From Notamacropus eugenii (taxonomy: Eukaryota; Chordata; Mammalia; Diprotodontia; Macropodidae), in the NCBI RefSeq assembly GCF_028372415.1, contig NC_092872.1, positions 393,875,853-393,939,852 on the forward strand: a DNA stretch of 64,000 bases. Reading direction: 5' to 3'. Under the pieces are notes generated by a model that was not told the DNA's origin, did no database searches, and worked only from the letters and a program-made list of their open reading frames with translations. The translations under genes and the position numbers were made by a program. Below, piece by piece: positions 45,887-58,448 of the stretch (positions within the stretch are counted from its first letter, which is position 1; each line of letters opens with the position of its first letter).

Positions 45887-46112
45887 CCAAGCATGGTGGT
45901 ACATGCCTATAATCCCAGTTAATGGGGGGACTGAGGCTGGTGGATATTATGAGTTCAGGAATTCTTAGCTACAGTGGGCTTTGTTAATTGGGTGTCCTCA
46001 GTAAGTTCATCTTCAATATGGTAAGCCCCTGGAAATAGAGGTTGAAAAGACTACCTAAGGTCAGATAAAGTGGCCCAAATAGGAAATGGAATAGATTAGA
46101 GCTACCTTTCAT
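45887..46112 (+). pseudogene. 7SL (SRP) RNA pseudogene, 3'-truncated
   Basis: 7SL RNA is the scaffold of the signal recognition particle. The match starts at the RNA 5' end (AAGCATGGTGGTACATGCC, then TAATCCCAG), continues through the Alu-domain/B-box region (CTGAGGCTGGTGGAT, GAGTTCAGGAATTC) and, unlike an Alu or B1 SINE, goes on into the S domain: GGTGTCCTCAGTAAGTTC, TCAATATGGTAAGCCCC, CTACCTAAGG, TGGCCCAAATAGGAAATGG. About 225 of some 300 bases are present; the 3' end is missing. Many substitutions show it is a pseudogene. There is no visible target duplication. Confidence 0.88.
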
Positions 46113-47127
46113 TTTTGCTTGAATCCATGTGGAAAATATTTCTAGAAGATGTTATTTTGCCCTCCTGCCTTAGTAAATATAGTACCCTGAGTACAAGAAG
46201 ACCTCCTTTAGTAATGATGAATCTTCCAGGAACTCAGGATCACAATTCCAAATATTACGTTTCTTTGGCTAATACTTAAAGTGAAGATGATTGTGGGAAA
46301 TTGAGATTGATGTGAACTGGCCCATTAACTGTATCCCTAAAAGATGTTTTTTACACCCTTTTTCTTTCTTTTAAAATAATTTTAACTTTGGGGGAATGAT
46401 GTTGGATGAGTAGAAATGTTGTCATTTACCACTGTCTCAAACATAAAGTATGTAAACATCTGGACATTCAGATAAGTTGAATTCAGGTTGAGGTGTCTGT
46501 TGGAGGGAGGCTTATTTGATGTATTTTGATGACATTAAAAAGACCTTTGCTGATAGGAGACATAAATGCAGAGCATTGAGTTAGTCTTTGCTTAGAATTG
46601 CCTGTGAATACTTGCCTTTAGTCTTGTTTTAGGTGTTCAATATTCCAGCAATCATAGTCTCTAGGGTCTCAGTAGAAACCAGGAGATTGTTTGCCAGGCA
46701 GACCTGAAATAACTGTTATTTATTTATAGCCTCTGGCAATGTCTGAAACATTCTATAGTGCAACTAGGTTAACAACTCTGAGTTAATGTAAACACCAGGG
46801 AAATGAGAGCATTGATGCTTAACAACAAATGCAGGAAGAAAGATGGCAGGCTGAGTGGGATACACAGGGTGAGGGTGGAGAAGTGGGATCCGACTATAAG
46901 CAATCAGCATATCTTTGAGCAGCAGCAGCCAGGATTGCTATCTGATCAATGGGAGCACAGTGCCAGAGTTGTTTTCCCAATCAGTCCTAATGGATGTCAC
47001 CATTTGGCTACCAATGGGAGGACGAGCAAAGTGAATGGTAAAGGATAATGATGAGATAGAATTTAGTGGAGTCAGTAGGTGGCTGAAGACATTCTAGGAA
47101 ATTCAGTTTTAGGAGCTGTGTCACTAC
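46113..47127. other. Unannotated sequence
   Basis: No repeat or gene recognised. The frame at 46803-47048 has no known domain. Confidence 0.4.
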
Positions 47128-47135
47128 ACAGATAG

Positions 47136-47377
47136 AGCAGTTAGGTGGAACAATAGATAGAGCTCTGCACCTGGAGTCTTGTGTTCAAATCTAACCTCAG
47201 ACACTTACTAGCTGTGTGACCCTGTTTGCCTCAGTATCCTCATCTTTAAAATGAACTGGAGGAAGAAATGACAAAGCACTCCAGTTTCTTTGGTATGAAA
47301 ACCCCAAATAAAGTCATGAAGAGTCGGACGTGACTGAAATGAATGAACAACAAGAACAAGAACAATGGCAAACATCT
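47136..47377 (+). mobile_element. tRNA-derived SINE with RTE-type 3' tail (MAR1-like)
   Basis: Full length: GCAGTTAGGTGG, ATAGATAGAGCTCTGCACC, TTCAAATCTAACCTCAGAC (B box), CTAGCTGTGTGACCCTG, TGAACTGGAGGAAGAAATG and the tail CATGAAGAGTCGGACGTG followed by ACTGAA and AACAAGAAC units. An 8-bp target duplication, ACAGATAG, flanks it (47128-47135 and 47378-47385). Younger-looking than the copy at 9972-10232. Confidence 0.9.
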
Positions 47378-47524
47378 ACAGATAGCCAATATATGAAAAT
47401 ATATTTTTTTTTATTCTTTCCAAAACATAGATTCTTTCTTCCAGTCTTACTTAAAAATTCTAGCTATATTTCGAGATAAAGTGCCCTTTTTAACCTTCTT
47501 TGTTGTTTTTGTTATTCTTCTCTT

Positions 47525-47539
47525 TTTCTCTCTCTCTCA

Positions 47540-47578
<39 letters not shown>

Positions 47579-47590
47579 TCCCTCCCTCCC
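47525..47590 (+). repeat. (CT)n microsatellite
   Basis: CT units, with two short interruptions, ending in CCTTCCCTCC. Confidence 0.95.
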
Positions 47591-48180
47591 TTCCTCTCAC
47601 TGTCATTAAACCACTTTCCTTAATGAAAGTAATAAGCCTAATGAGCTAGATGTAATTGGGAAAGTATGCAAACAGAGATAGCTACTAGTTAGAAAACAGG
47701 GCTGATATTTTATGGACATGGGCCTCTCATTATTATAATAAATCTGGTTCAGTTACTGTGTTGTACTCATCACATGAGCTAATGATTACAATTTGGGAAA
47801 TCATGGGAAAAAGAACTTGGTGGTAATGTCTTTTTTCTTTTTTTTAAAGAAGAGTGGAGAGGGGTTGATATGGAGAGAGAGAGAGAAAGAGACAGATGAG
47901 ACAGGGAGAGTGATAGAACCATGTGGAAAAAGCTCATATGAAACTTAGGCTCATTGAGCCTTTTCCATTCAGAAATTATGTTGTATTTTGTGCTACCTAC
48001 AGGTCCCTGTGAAGGGCAAAGGGGCTTTCTAGTACTCTCAGGAGTAGGAGAAGAGAGCGCAGCCAAGTTGTCTTGGGCCTTCATAACCTGCAAGTTACAA
48101 AGCTTTCACAAACTCTTGTTCCACAAAACCTTTATATTTATTAATGTGCAAACTTGTTGCTTCCATGAAAGAATCTAATT
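47591..48180. other. Unannotated sequence
   Basis: No clear element. A GAGA block lies near 47874-47890. Confidence 0.4.
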
Positions 48181-48954
48181 TCTTTTTTTGAATTATTAAT
48201 TTGTTTTCAGTTTTCTACAATCACTTCCATAAGTCTTAGGTTTTCTCCTTCTTCCTGCCCCCTCCCTCCCCAAGATAGCACGCAATCTTATATGGGTTCT
48301 ACACATACGTTCTTATTAAACACATTTTCACATTAGTCATGTTGCATAGAAGAATTAAAGTGAATGGGAGAAACCATGAGAAAAACCAAACTGAAACAAA
48401 ACGTAAGAGAAAATATTCTGCTTCATTTTGTGTTCCAATTCCATAGTTCTTTCTATGGATATAGGTGGCATTTTGCCTCAAAAGTTCTTTGGGAATGTTT
48501 TAGGTCCTTGCATTGCTGTGAAGGGCTAAGTCCACCCCAAAAATTCCTTGCACACTATGGTTGTTACTGTGTATAATGTTCTCCTGGTTCTGCTCCTTTC
48601 ACTCAGCATCAGTTCATATAAGTCCTTCCAGGCCTCTCTGAAGTCTTTCTGTTCATCATTTCTTATAGCACAATAGTATTCTGTTACATTCATTCTTAAG
48701 ATGTACTGAATGTACTTAATATTCTTCCAGGTATTTAATTATTCTTTATTTCTTTAAGGAGCACTTTGTAATTGAATCTATAATGAGTCTGTGTGCTTTG
48801 GGAGGTCAATTACCATATATTTTTTTTCATTTTGTAATTATTTGGAATGGGATTTTTCTTTGTATTAGTATTTCCTGTGATTTTTTATTATTACATAGAA
48901 ATGGTGTTGGTTTTTAGGATTTATTTTGTAGCTCTGTAACTTTGCTGAAGCTAG

Positions 48955-49046
48955 TACTTTTTGCAGCCAGTATCTTTGTTTATGTATGATTTATCCAAAT
49001 ACTTTTTGCAGCCAGTATCTTTGTTTATGTATGATTTATCCAAATA
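48955..49046 (+). repeat. 45-bp perfect tandem duplication inside L1
   Basis: The segment starting TACTTTTTGCAGCCAG occurs twice with a 45-base period and no mismatch over 47 positions (48955-49001 and 49000-49046). Confidence 0.95.
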
Positions 49047-52000
49047 TACCAACTAATTGTCAGCAAATAGGGATAAGTTTATCTCCTCTTTACCTATTTT
49101 CATGTCTTAAACTAATTTATTGTTTTCTTATTTCATTGTATTACTGGCATGAAATTATTGGAAAAGAATCTAGTGTATCCATATTACATATGATGCTTAC
49201 TTTTGGCTTTAGCTAGATGCTTTTTAAAAATATTTTAAAACGATCTCTCTCTGCGTGTACTTTGTGGTACATTTTTGCATAAAACAGTATTATATTTTGT
49301 CAAAGCTTTTTTTGTGCATTTACTGAGATAATGATAGTTTTGTATGTTTTGATTTTAATATAGTTAATTATGTTGATTATTTTCCTAATTGTGAACTATC
49401 CTTGCATCCCTGGTGTTTGTCCCACTTGGTCATGATGAATAATTTCATGGATAAATTGTTGTACTCTGATAGGAGTTTAAACTTTTAATTTAATGTTCAT
49501 TAATGATATTGAACTTTTAATTTTCTTCCTGCATTTTATCCTTCCCTACTTTAAGTTTTGGGACTATATTTGTCTCATAAAAGGATTTAAACATTTTTTT
49601 AGAATAATTTGTGAAATAGAAATCCTAAATGTTCTTTAAAATTATGAAAGAAGTCTCCCATGAATTAATCAGGGGCTATAGGTTATTCATTCGTTCATTT
49701 CATTCGTTTATTTGTAGTTCCTATACAGTCAGGTTTTTTCATTTTCTGACTTTTTAAAAATCTCTATCTGATCTTCTGATAGTTTGGGTAGTTTATATTT
49801 CTAAAGATGTTTTCCTATTTTTGTTTGTACATGTGTTCTCGGTTTTGTTACATAGTTGCACTATGTATTCTGATTCTTCTTTTATTTCCTCTCTTTTACT
49901 TATTTCATCTTCTTCATTTGCTATTTTCTGCTTTATTTAAAATCAGATTAAGGGTTTATCAATTTATAGTCTTTTTAAAGAAGTAGCCTTTAGTTTTATT
50001 TATTGTTTCTAAAGTGTTTTGTTTCCAATTTATGTATCTCCCTCCCCAATTTTAATATCTCTTTTTTTTAGTGCTTAAGTTAGGTTAGTTTTGTTGAATT
50101 TCTATTTTTTAAATTTATGTTCAGTGTATCAATTCCCCCCCTTTTTATTTTGTGAATGTATTTTTTCAGGAATGGTTTTCTCCCTGATGACTGCTTCAGT
50201 TATATCCCAGAAATGTTGATATGCTGTTTATTTCATCATTATCATTCTCTTTTAAATAGTTGTTAAATATTGCTATGATTTGTTATTTGATCAACTCTTT
50301 TCATATATTTAAATTTTCATTTGTAAGTCTCCTTTTGAGTGTGCATCTTTTTTTTTTGTTATTTGAGCTTATGATTTTTCATTATATTATGGTCTACAAA
50401 AAGTTATATTAACTATTCTCATTTATATTCATTTATAATAACTTTTTGCCCTAGTACATGCTCAGTTTTGGTAAAAGTTGTATGTATTGCTTAGAAATAT
50501 GTATATCCTCCTGCAGTCTCATTTACAATATGGTATGAGTCTTTTAACTCATTTCTCCAGAAATTTGTTCAGTTCTATTTTTCCTTTTGTTTATTTTTCT
50601 CCTAAACTTATCTAAAACTGAGAAAAGGATATTGAAGTCTCCTTTGCTATTATGTTTGTGTGTGAAATTGTAGCTTAGATATTTACTTTGTAAATTTGGA
50701 TGATAAGGCATTTGGAATCTAAAAGTTTGTTACTGATATTGGTTTGTTGTCTAAGGTTCCTTTCAGCATAATGTAAATTTCCTTACTCATCCATATTCAC
50801 TTTTTGAAAAAAAAAAAATTGGCCTGACTGTTATACCGGCTTTTTTAGATTCATTTGAAGCACAATAAAAAAAAAAAATCTTCTCAGTTTATTTTGTATG
50901 TATTTTGTTTTTAAAAATATATGTCTTTTAAGCAACAAATTGTAGGATTTTGTTTTCTTATCCAATCTGTCACTCTTTTTTTGTTTTTTTTATTGGACTG
51001 TTTAATCCGTTCACATTTGAAGTTATGAGACTTAGGTTTATAATTTCCTCCACCTGTCTCTAATTTTTTTCAAGTTATGATTTTTCCCTCTTTTCTGCTA
51101 TAAACATATTACTGTGTTCTTTCGGTTTCTTTATCTTAATCATTTTTAAGATGACCCTGTTCTCCCTGACTCTTTTCCCCTAACTGTTAATGCCTTGTAC
51201 TCATTTATAACCCCTTTCCCTTTGCAATTTTGCTAATTAATTCATCCTTCTCTCCTACTTTTATCTGATTATATGATCCTTCCTTTATTTGTTCTTTCAA
51301 GTAGATTTCCCCCTTTGTTTCTTCCTCTTCAACTTTTGCTGTTCATTAATTTTTTATTTCATTTTTTACACTTCTTTTCAAACAAAATTTCTCTCATCCT
51401 CTTCATTATCCAAACTTTCTGTCTCCTCTAGGCCCTCATTCTCTGGTTTGTTGTCCGTATAATTATCTAACTTCTCTCTGTTTTCTGTACTGCTCATACA
51501 ATCATACTTCCAAGGTATTCATTCTAGGCTCTTCTTCCATAGGCAGTTTCTGCTATTGCCCAGAAGAGCATTTCCAGTGTATTATCCTTTCCCACTGGTC
51601 ATCACTCCTAAAATAATATTAATTATTGCAGGTGTAGGAGAGAAGACTCTTCTTAGATGGGGTCCCTCTACCACCTCTACCAGATAATACAGCTTACCAC
51701 CCTCCAGATGTAGATTTTTCCCACTTTTGTCTCAAAATGTTCCCTCAGGGTCCACGCTCTCTTGTTCCCTCAGATACCAGCTTCATTCCAACTCCTTTCC
51801 CTTACCCACCTACCTTGCCCCTCCCAATTATAGTGATTGAACTTTTCAAGCACTAATTCTCCCATTCCATGCCTAGCACAAAGGTCCCCACTGCCCTTCA
51901 CAAACCATCTCCCTTCACCCATAGGAACATTCATCAGTGACCCCTTCCCACCACAAGAGCAAGGCCTCTTTTCCTTTTTAACGTTCCCATCTCTGTACAG

Positions 52001-52138
52001 TCACTAACCAAAAGGTTCTTTTACTAAGACCTGAAGGCTTACCTTCATTGCTGGCCTTTGATTTGATCCTGACACATCACACATTCTTCTCTAGTTCCTC
52101 TCTTTCTTTCTAATTCCTTCCTCCCTACTCTTATATTT

Positions 52139-52178
52139 ACATGTGCACGTGCGCGTGCGCACACACACACACACACAC
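52139..52178 (+). repeat. Alternating purine-pyrimidine tract with GC core
   Basis: Forty bases strictly alternate purine and pyrimidine: ATGTGCACGTGCGCGTGCGC, then (AC)n. It is a simple repeat with strong Z-DNA potential. Confidence 0.93.
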
Positions 52179-53700
52179 CAAAACAAAACAAAAACCACTT
52201 ATTTACCTATATGCAGCATGTTGCCAAGTTTTGAAGACTATGTCCCAGGCTGGCCTCTGATCTGTTACCTCCACATCTTCATCTTTTGCCTTCACCACTT
52301 TATCTTTCTGTAGAGTTAAGAAAAAAAATTCTGGTTTCTCTTCTATCAACGTTTAATTTACTCCTTCTGCCTTTTTGTTTAGGGTATTTGAGAAGTAAAT
52401 AATCTCTTTAGATCTGCATTTCTTTGTAAAAAAGTTTCAAACACCTCTTCATTATCGAGGATCCATCTTCTTTCATTAACGGTTAAGTTCATCCTGAACT
52501 TCATTCTTTCCAAAACACATTATCCTAATCTCTTCTGTGTTTTTCTGGTGGGTGCAGAATAGTGTTGTGTTATTCAAACGTTCCATCCTTAGTATTTTAA
52601 GGTTTTTCTACAGATCATTTGCAGAATTTGTTGCTTCTGCATTGCATTATTAAGTTAAACATAACCTCTAGGTATCTTGGACTTTGAACACTTTTTTTGT
52701 TTTGTTTTGTTTTGTTTTTTTGTTTTTCCTGGAGGCAATCTATGAATTCTTTCAATTTGGGTTTCTTTTTTTTTTTCATTTTCTTTGTTCAGAAGTTCAG
52801 GGAACTTTTTTTCTATTATTTTCTACAGTATGGTGTTAAGGTTTTTTGTCCTCTCACTTTTGTCTAGGTGACTCATGACTGTTACGCTGTCTCTGTGCAT
52901 TCTGTCTATGAGATCAATATATTTTTGTAGGATATTGAGCATATTTTCTTTTAATGTTATAGTATTTTTTTGCTTCTCTTCTTCTAGATTATCTTTCATT
53001 TCTCTATATTTTCATTTCCAATCTATTCTTCTTCTTTTATTTCTTTGGTGAGACTTGCAGTCGCAGAATCTAGTTTTCCTATTTTACTCATTTTTTTTCT
53101 GTGCAGGTCATGAATTCTGCTTTCCTAATTCTCATTTCCATTTTGAAATGCTCAAGAATGCACATTATGATTCCATATTCTCTTCATATTCCATAGGAGC
53201 TTTTGTGTCATCAAGTCTTTTGCAGAATTTATTCATAATTGTCTGAATTCATTTATTAAATCTGTAGGATATATATATTAATTTTCTTGTTGATTTTTTT
53301 TACTTATGTTCGAGGTATTTGAATTTTCTTTCTTCGATAATTTCTATTTTTCCCCCTTATTTTCCCCATTAGTCACTTTCTGAATCTCTGATTAATTCCC
53401 TTCTGACCATGGTCTACTTGGTGTCTGAACCTCAAAGTGTCTCTACCTCTTCCCATGCTGGTCAGTTCATGGTATGGCAGCCTTGTTCTCTGCTGCAAAG
53501 AACTTTTGTGTGGTCAGAACTGGGCCCAGCTGAATGATGAGTGTTTTTCCTTAAGCTAAATGGAGTGGCACAGAATTTCTCCACCACACATGCTCTGTTC
53601 CGTGTCAGTTTCCTTTACTCTTAAAATCTCTCACTGGGTTCACGCTGTTCAGAGACCTGCCATGTTGGTCCTATGGGTTGATTTTTGTAGATTGTGTCTC

Positions 53701-54899
53701 TGAGATTCTGAGAGGAGGAGGAGGAGGTGATGTTGACCTCTATTTTAATCCCAGACATGTGTTTTAACCCCTTTTCTGGCTATCCTGCAGTAGTATTTTG
53801 CTATCTATTGGGTAGAAACTGTTTGGCCCCAGAGAGCTCCCATATTCTGGACCACTGCAAAGGCAAGCTAGCTATCTGTCCTGATCCAAGCAGAATTCCA
53901 CATCCTGTCATTGAAAAAAGGGTAAGCTCAGATGTGAGGTTGGATTTTGTGGGTTTGTGTGTCATTTGGGCATGGCCATATGAATAAGCTAATGTAGCCT
54001 CTCACTGGTTTTGTGGAGTGTGGGGAGAGAATGCTGAGTGAATCCAGTGTAGAAGTGAGGTTTTTTTTTTTTTTACATCCCCTTTTACATTCTGTACATT
54101 CTAAATCATGGAGAGAGCTGGTTTCTTTTTCTTTGGCATATAATTTCTATTCTAGATAGTGTTGAAAGGTCAAGGAGATTGGAGAAAATGTCCAGTCTTC
54201 CATTTTATTTATCACATGATCCCAAACTGGCAATAGCACATTTCTAGACAAAGAAAAATGAAAAACTCAAAGAGAAAATGGTGTCTATCAGAAAACTCAG
54301 ATCTAATATTGTAAAAGACAGGTTTACCTGACATCTGGAGACTATCTCAGATACTACATATTATTTAGTTCTAGATACCACATGAAGGACTCAACTTACT
54401 AGACATTGTTCAGCTACCTTCACCCTTCCCTGCCCCCTCCAGTAAAGCATATATCAAAGCACAATGCAGTAGAATCTTGTCTGCATCTTAGTCTGTTCAA
54501 CTGCAAAGATGCAGAGAAGAAGAATCAATCATGTCATATTCTGGCATAGTAACCAATATAATATAAGGTTTATTACTGTGAGATGGATGGAGCATTGAGT
54601 CTGAATGTTACTAGCACGCAGTCTATCACTGTGTCATTCCACACAGGTGAAAGTGTATAGACAAGTTATATTTCAGCAAGTAAAAGAGTGCCAGAAATTA
54701 TTGAGTGGGATTGCATTTTGGGTTTAGGGCTATGATTTGTTAACAGTGCTTTTACCTTTCTCTGGGGGAAAGTAGTAAATCTTTCCCTCTCCTGCTTTTT
54801 CCCTTCACCAGTGTCCCATTTAATTATTTCAAAAAATAAAGCGCACAAGAGAATTGACAAGCAACAGTGGTGCCATTTCTCACCCCCACATCCCATTTA
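53701..54899. other. Unannotated sequence
   Basis: May include the last part of the L1 5' UTR at its left end (to about 54000). No gene. Confidence 0.35.
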
Positions 54900-55060
54900 G
54901 GATAGTGTGGTATACTAGAAAGAATCACAGATGGAAAATCAAGAGACCTGGATTTGAATCTTCTACTGAGATCTTGTAGTAGAAGAGGAATTTGAAACTA
55001 AAGATCTCAACTCATGTCACTTGGAGCTAGAGGTCTAGTGTACCACAGCACCCTCCTAGC
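54900..55060 (+). mobile_element. MIR-like SINE, sense (diverged)
   Basis: GTGTGGTATACTAGAAAGAATC, AGAGACCTGGATTTGAATC and a decayed core. Confidence 0.5.
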
Positions 55061-55479
55061 CACTCTTACCAACCATCCTCTTGGTCCCAGCTCCAGGACC
55101 TCACAAGATTTGCATCGGAAAAGGAAAGAAGCATAAAGTATCTCCTGCTGCCATATGCTGCCTAGGTTAAGAGATTCAATCTTCCAAATCACCTTTACCC
55201 ATGACCCTCTTGTTCTTTCTTCCACTTTACTGAGTCTGCATCTAGATATAGAAATTGTAGTAAAGGGAACTGCATAGCTCTGTTTCACTAGGAGACCTTC
55301 CTAGCTCCCATTACTATATTGTCTTTTGCTAATAGTCTATTCAAATGCAGAGGGAATTTTATACCAAATTTCTAATTAATCTGTGGGGGGCAACTTAGGC
55401 CACAAGCTCGTTTCTCCTTAATATTTTCCTCATCCTTTGGCTAGCATATTGCCACTGCTGCTCTGGTTGTTCCTGTGAT
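55061..55479. other. Unannotated sequence
   Basis: No repeat or gene recognised. Confidence 0.4.
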
Positions 55480-57290
55480 GTAGTCACTTGATGATATTAA
55501 TACCTCCACCTCCTGCGCCTGCTAACTCTTCCTGCCTTCTCACTCCTACTCAATCCTCAAACCTACTCTTCTGGGTCAATATCCTTCTCTGTATTCCCCT
55601 TCTGTTAAGTCCCCTGAAACAGTTTGTGTTGTTTATAAACCTTCTTTCGCCTGGTGAAACTTATTTAATTATCATACCATCTCCTTGTACTTATAGGAGC
55701 ATGCCTTTGTTTGAAAAAGCACTTTACTCCTTGATACTTTCTCCCATGCTAGCCATTCTATCTCTCATATCTATGAGGTTGCCCTCCAGCATCTTAGAAA
55801 TCACTCCCAATGGTCATTTTTATATCCTCCCTCTGCTGCCATCACTCAGCAGTGGTCCCTTTCAACCTCATTCCATCTCTTTATATCACCCTACAAAGAT
55901 TCCTGTTGCTTTCCTCTACTAATATCTAGTCTGGTTTTTTCCTCCCAAAGGTTTTAGTTCCTGAGTTTGTTTGCTTTTTCCTCTCCATCCTATCCTTTGC
56001 CTTCATTATAGAGGACTTCAAATTCGTCCTGATACGCTAATTTGTCAAAATTTGCAACTCCACCTCTGCTCTTCCACAATCATCTGCAGGGGTGATCGTA
56101 TCTTAGACCTTGGCATTAACTTCAACATTCCACCTCTATTATCTTGGACTTTGAAATTTTCCTTTCTGGATTCTACCCCTTGTCCTTTACCATCTACCAA
56201 TCCTTTATTTATACTAAACCTGTCTTCATCTTTCCTCAGATCTCCAGCATCTTCACTCATTTCTGTTCTTTCAGTCTCTCCTGTTCTCATACTGCTTCCT
56301 TCTATCACTCCTGTTCTCTTACTTTCCTCTGTTTGATGCCTCAACCATAGAGGTAAACATTTCAATATGTTACAATGTTCCAGCCTCTCCTCTCTGGCCT
56401 CCTTGTCCTTCCACTAAGCTTATCCTGTCAATCATCAGTGCTAGGTCATGTCTATCATCAACTTTCTCCTTTTATGCTCTTAAACTTTTGATTACTGATG
56501 GAGAAATGCATCCATGCTAATTAGATCTGTTCAAAAGGCAAGTTCTCTACTTTTATCTGGATCCTCACTTCTGCACAGCAATCCTGCCATTCATCTTTGA
56601 TTGACATTATTGCGTTCACCACAGCTACCATAACTCAAGCCCTGAAACTATTCATATCTCATTTCCCAGAAACCTCATCTCCTTTGTTTTTGAGAAACTA
56701 ACCCATCTATTTCATATATCATATAAACCTTAACTTAAAACCATTCTACATATTCCTCCTTCCCCTTCTTTGCTCTAGTCCTAGAGGTTATGGTGGAAAA
56801 GGTAATCAGTCTTTGAGGTCTCTTAGGCAAGGTTAAACTATCTACAACTCTTGAAAGCTTGATCTTATAAACTTCTGCCTTCTCCAAGGGTCTGCCCCCA
56901 TCGATCATGTTATTTTTTTCTTTCATCTTCATTTTTTTTTTTACTGTATACTGGTCCCTTACACTTTGACTAATGATATGCTCAGGTGTCTCTCATTCTT
57001 AAGAAAAAAAATACCTTCAATTGATCCTACCACCACCTCCAGCTATCATTCCATAGCCTACCTGACTTCTGTGATTAAACTTTTGCTATCTAGTACAATC
57101 ACTTCTTCCAGTTCTTTAAGACCCAGATATTTCTCAGTCCCCTCACATCTGACTTCCAACCCTATCACTCTACTTAAAATGCTTTGTTAAATATTACCAA
57201 TTAACTATTCTCTGAAAAATGTCTTTTTTTCTGAGATCGCATTCTTCTTAACTTTTCTAGAGTCTTTGATGCTGTTTACCTCTCTATCTA
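55480..57290 (+). mobile_element. Probable L2 LINE ORF2 5' and RT-start region, sense
   Basis: C/T-rich sequence in the style of the L2 sense strand, with the endonuclease-to-RT part suggested by CCACCTCCAGCTATCATTCC, TTGATGCTGTTTACC (the FDAV-type RT motif region) near its end. A 121-codon frame (55971-56336) and a 144-codon frame (55488-55922) are open but give no clear domain, so they look like remnants. The right end (57000-57290) is better supported than the left. It stops at an antisense L2 terminus. Confidence 0.45.
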
Positions 57291-57291
57291 T

Positions 57292-57412
57292 TCAGTCAGT
57301 CAAAAGGTATTTATTAAGTATGAACAATTTACTAAGCACTGGGTATACTAGCAAAATCAAAAACATAATCCCTATCCTTAAGGAGCTTACATTTTGTTGA
57401 GGTAACACATAT
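57292..57412 (-). mobile_element. L2 LINE 3' end, antisense
   Basis: TTCAGTCAGTCAAAAGGTATTT, CTAAGCACTGGGTATAC, CCTTAAGGAGCTTACATTTTG. Confidence 0.78.
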
Positions 57413-57424
57413 AAATAACTATGA

Positions 57425-57625
57425 CCTGAGTGTAAATTCTGCCTCAGACACTAGCTTTGTGACCCTGGGCAAGTCACTAAGCTACTTACCCTAAGTTTCC
57501 TCATTTGCACAATGGTGATAATCATAGCATCCATCTCCCAGGGTTATTGTGAGCATCAAATGAGATAGCACATTTAAAGTAATTTGAAAATTTTAAAGTA
57601 CTATGAAATTGCTAGCTATTATTAT
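57425..57625 (+). mobile_element. MIR-family SINE, sense
   Basis: TTCTGCCTCAGACACTAGC, TTGTGACCCTGGGCAAGTC, AGTTTCCTCATTTGCAC and ATCTCCCAGGGTTATTGTGAG. One of the best-preserved MIRs here. Confidence 0.85.
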
Positions 57626-58405
57626 TAATGATTTACATGTAAGATATGTCTGTATAACTACTTCTATCTATAATTATATATTCAATCCTCAGCATTTGCA
57701 TATTTAACTTTTGTGACTTCAAGCATTTAGGTGATTTTGTTAGTAACCTCATTTAAAAAATTTTCTTTTGCATTGGCAACTGTGCACACTGGCAGCTACC
57801 AGCAATGTGTGAAAAAGAGAGAGAGAGAGACAAGAACGCATGGAAGTTTGTTCAGTGGCTGGTATAGCCATGAACAGTATTGGATGTAATGTTGAGACCT
57901 TGCCAATTTTTGTCTCTTTGGACAGCAGTGATTAAAAGTCCCAGCAATCTTTCTCTTGGTTTTCAGAGGGTGGCCAATGTAGAGAGGTTTGTAGCAGTAT
58001 GGTCTGTTGTATAATGCCCTCACACTGCCTTCTGACAATGAAAGGTAAGATTCAGGTTAAAAAATAGTTTTAGTTTTCAGGATTTTATTTGTTGCTTAGT
58101 ATTTATGGTACTGTAGATTTCATGTGCTATAGAAAGTGAATATTGTCTGAATTAAATTTTTTGAAATATTATTAGAAAGTCACAGAATTTTAGGGAATCC
58201 CTAGCAAGAAAAATATTTTGCATGTTACCAAATTTTATGTTGCACACTGTATTTTATGAGTTAGTTCATGGTTACAATGTTAGGAAAAGAGAATAATATC
58301 AAAATTGATATTTTCTTGTAAAGAATCCTGTATCCTCCAGATACCATTGCATTTTCTATGACTATTTGAATCTTTCCTAAAACAAAGAACTACAAACTCT
58401 GGGGA
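57626..58405. other. Unannotated sequence
   Basis: No repeat or gene recognised. The reverse frame at 57796-58038 has no known domain. Confidence 0.4.
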
Positions 58406-58408
58406 AAC

Positions 58409-58448
58409 AGAATCTCAAAATAGGAGGGACTTCCATGATACACTAGTG
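58409..58448 (-). mobile_element. CR1/L3 LINE 3' end, left fragment, antisense
   Basis: GAATCTCAAAATAGGAGGGAC then CTTCCATGATACACTAG resembles the antisense CR1/L3 terminus. It continues on the other side of the hAT element at 60212-60340. Confidence 0.6.

Larger units (their letters stand above)
48185..53700 (-). mobile_element. Near full-length L1 LINE, antisense, decayed
   Basis: Right to left: a 5' UTR (about 53700-53350), ORF1 remains (about 53350-52550), an inter-ORF polypyrimidine-like region on the plus strand (about 52500-51050), ORF2 with endonuclease (about 51000-50400), the pre-RT and RT region (AAGAAGTAGCCTTTAGTTTTA near 49979; TTGCATCCCTGGTGTTTGTCC near 49411) to its C terminus (about 48720), and the 3' UTR (AGATAGCACGCAATCTTATATG near 48273). 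No frame of any length survives. This is the oldest-looking long L1 in the window. Domain limits are approximate. Confidence 0.78.

Noticed and set aside
45887..46010. An Alu or B1 SINE
   Set aside because: The similarity continues into the 7SL S domain, which Alu and B1 lack, and no dimer or poly(A) tail is present.
55488..56336. Two adjacent frames of 144 and 121 codons as a possible gene
   Set aside because: Ser/Leu/Pro-rich from C/T-rich DNA and in line with a decayed L2; no start context, domain or splice sites.
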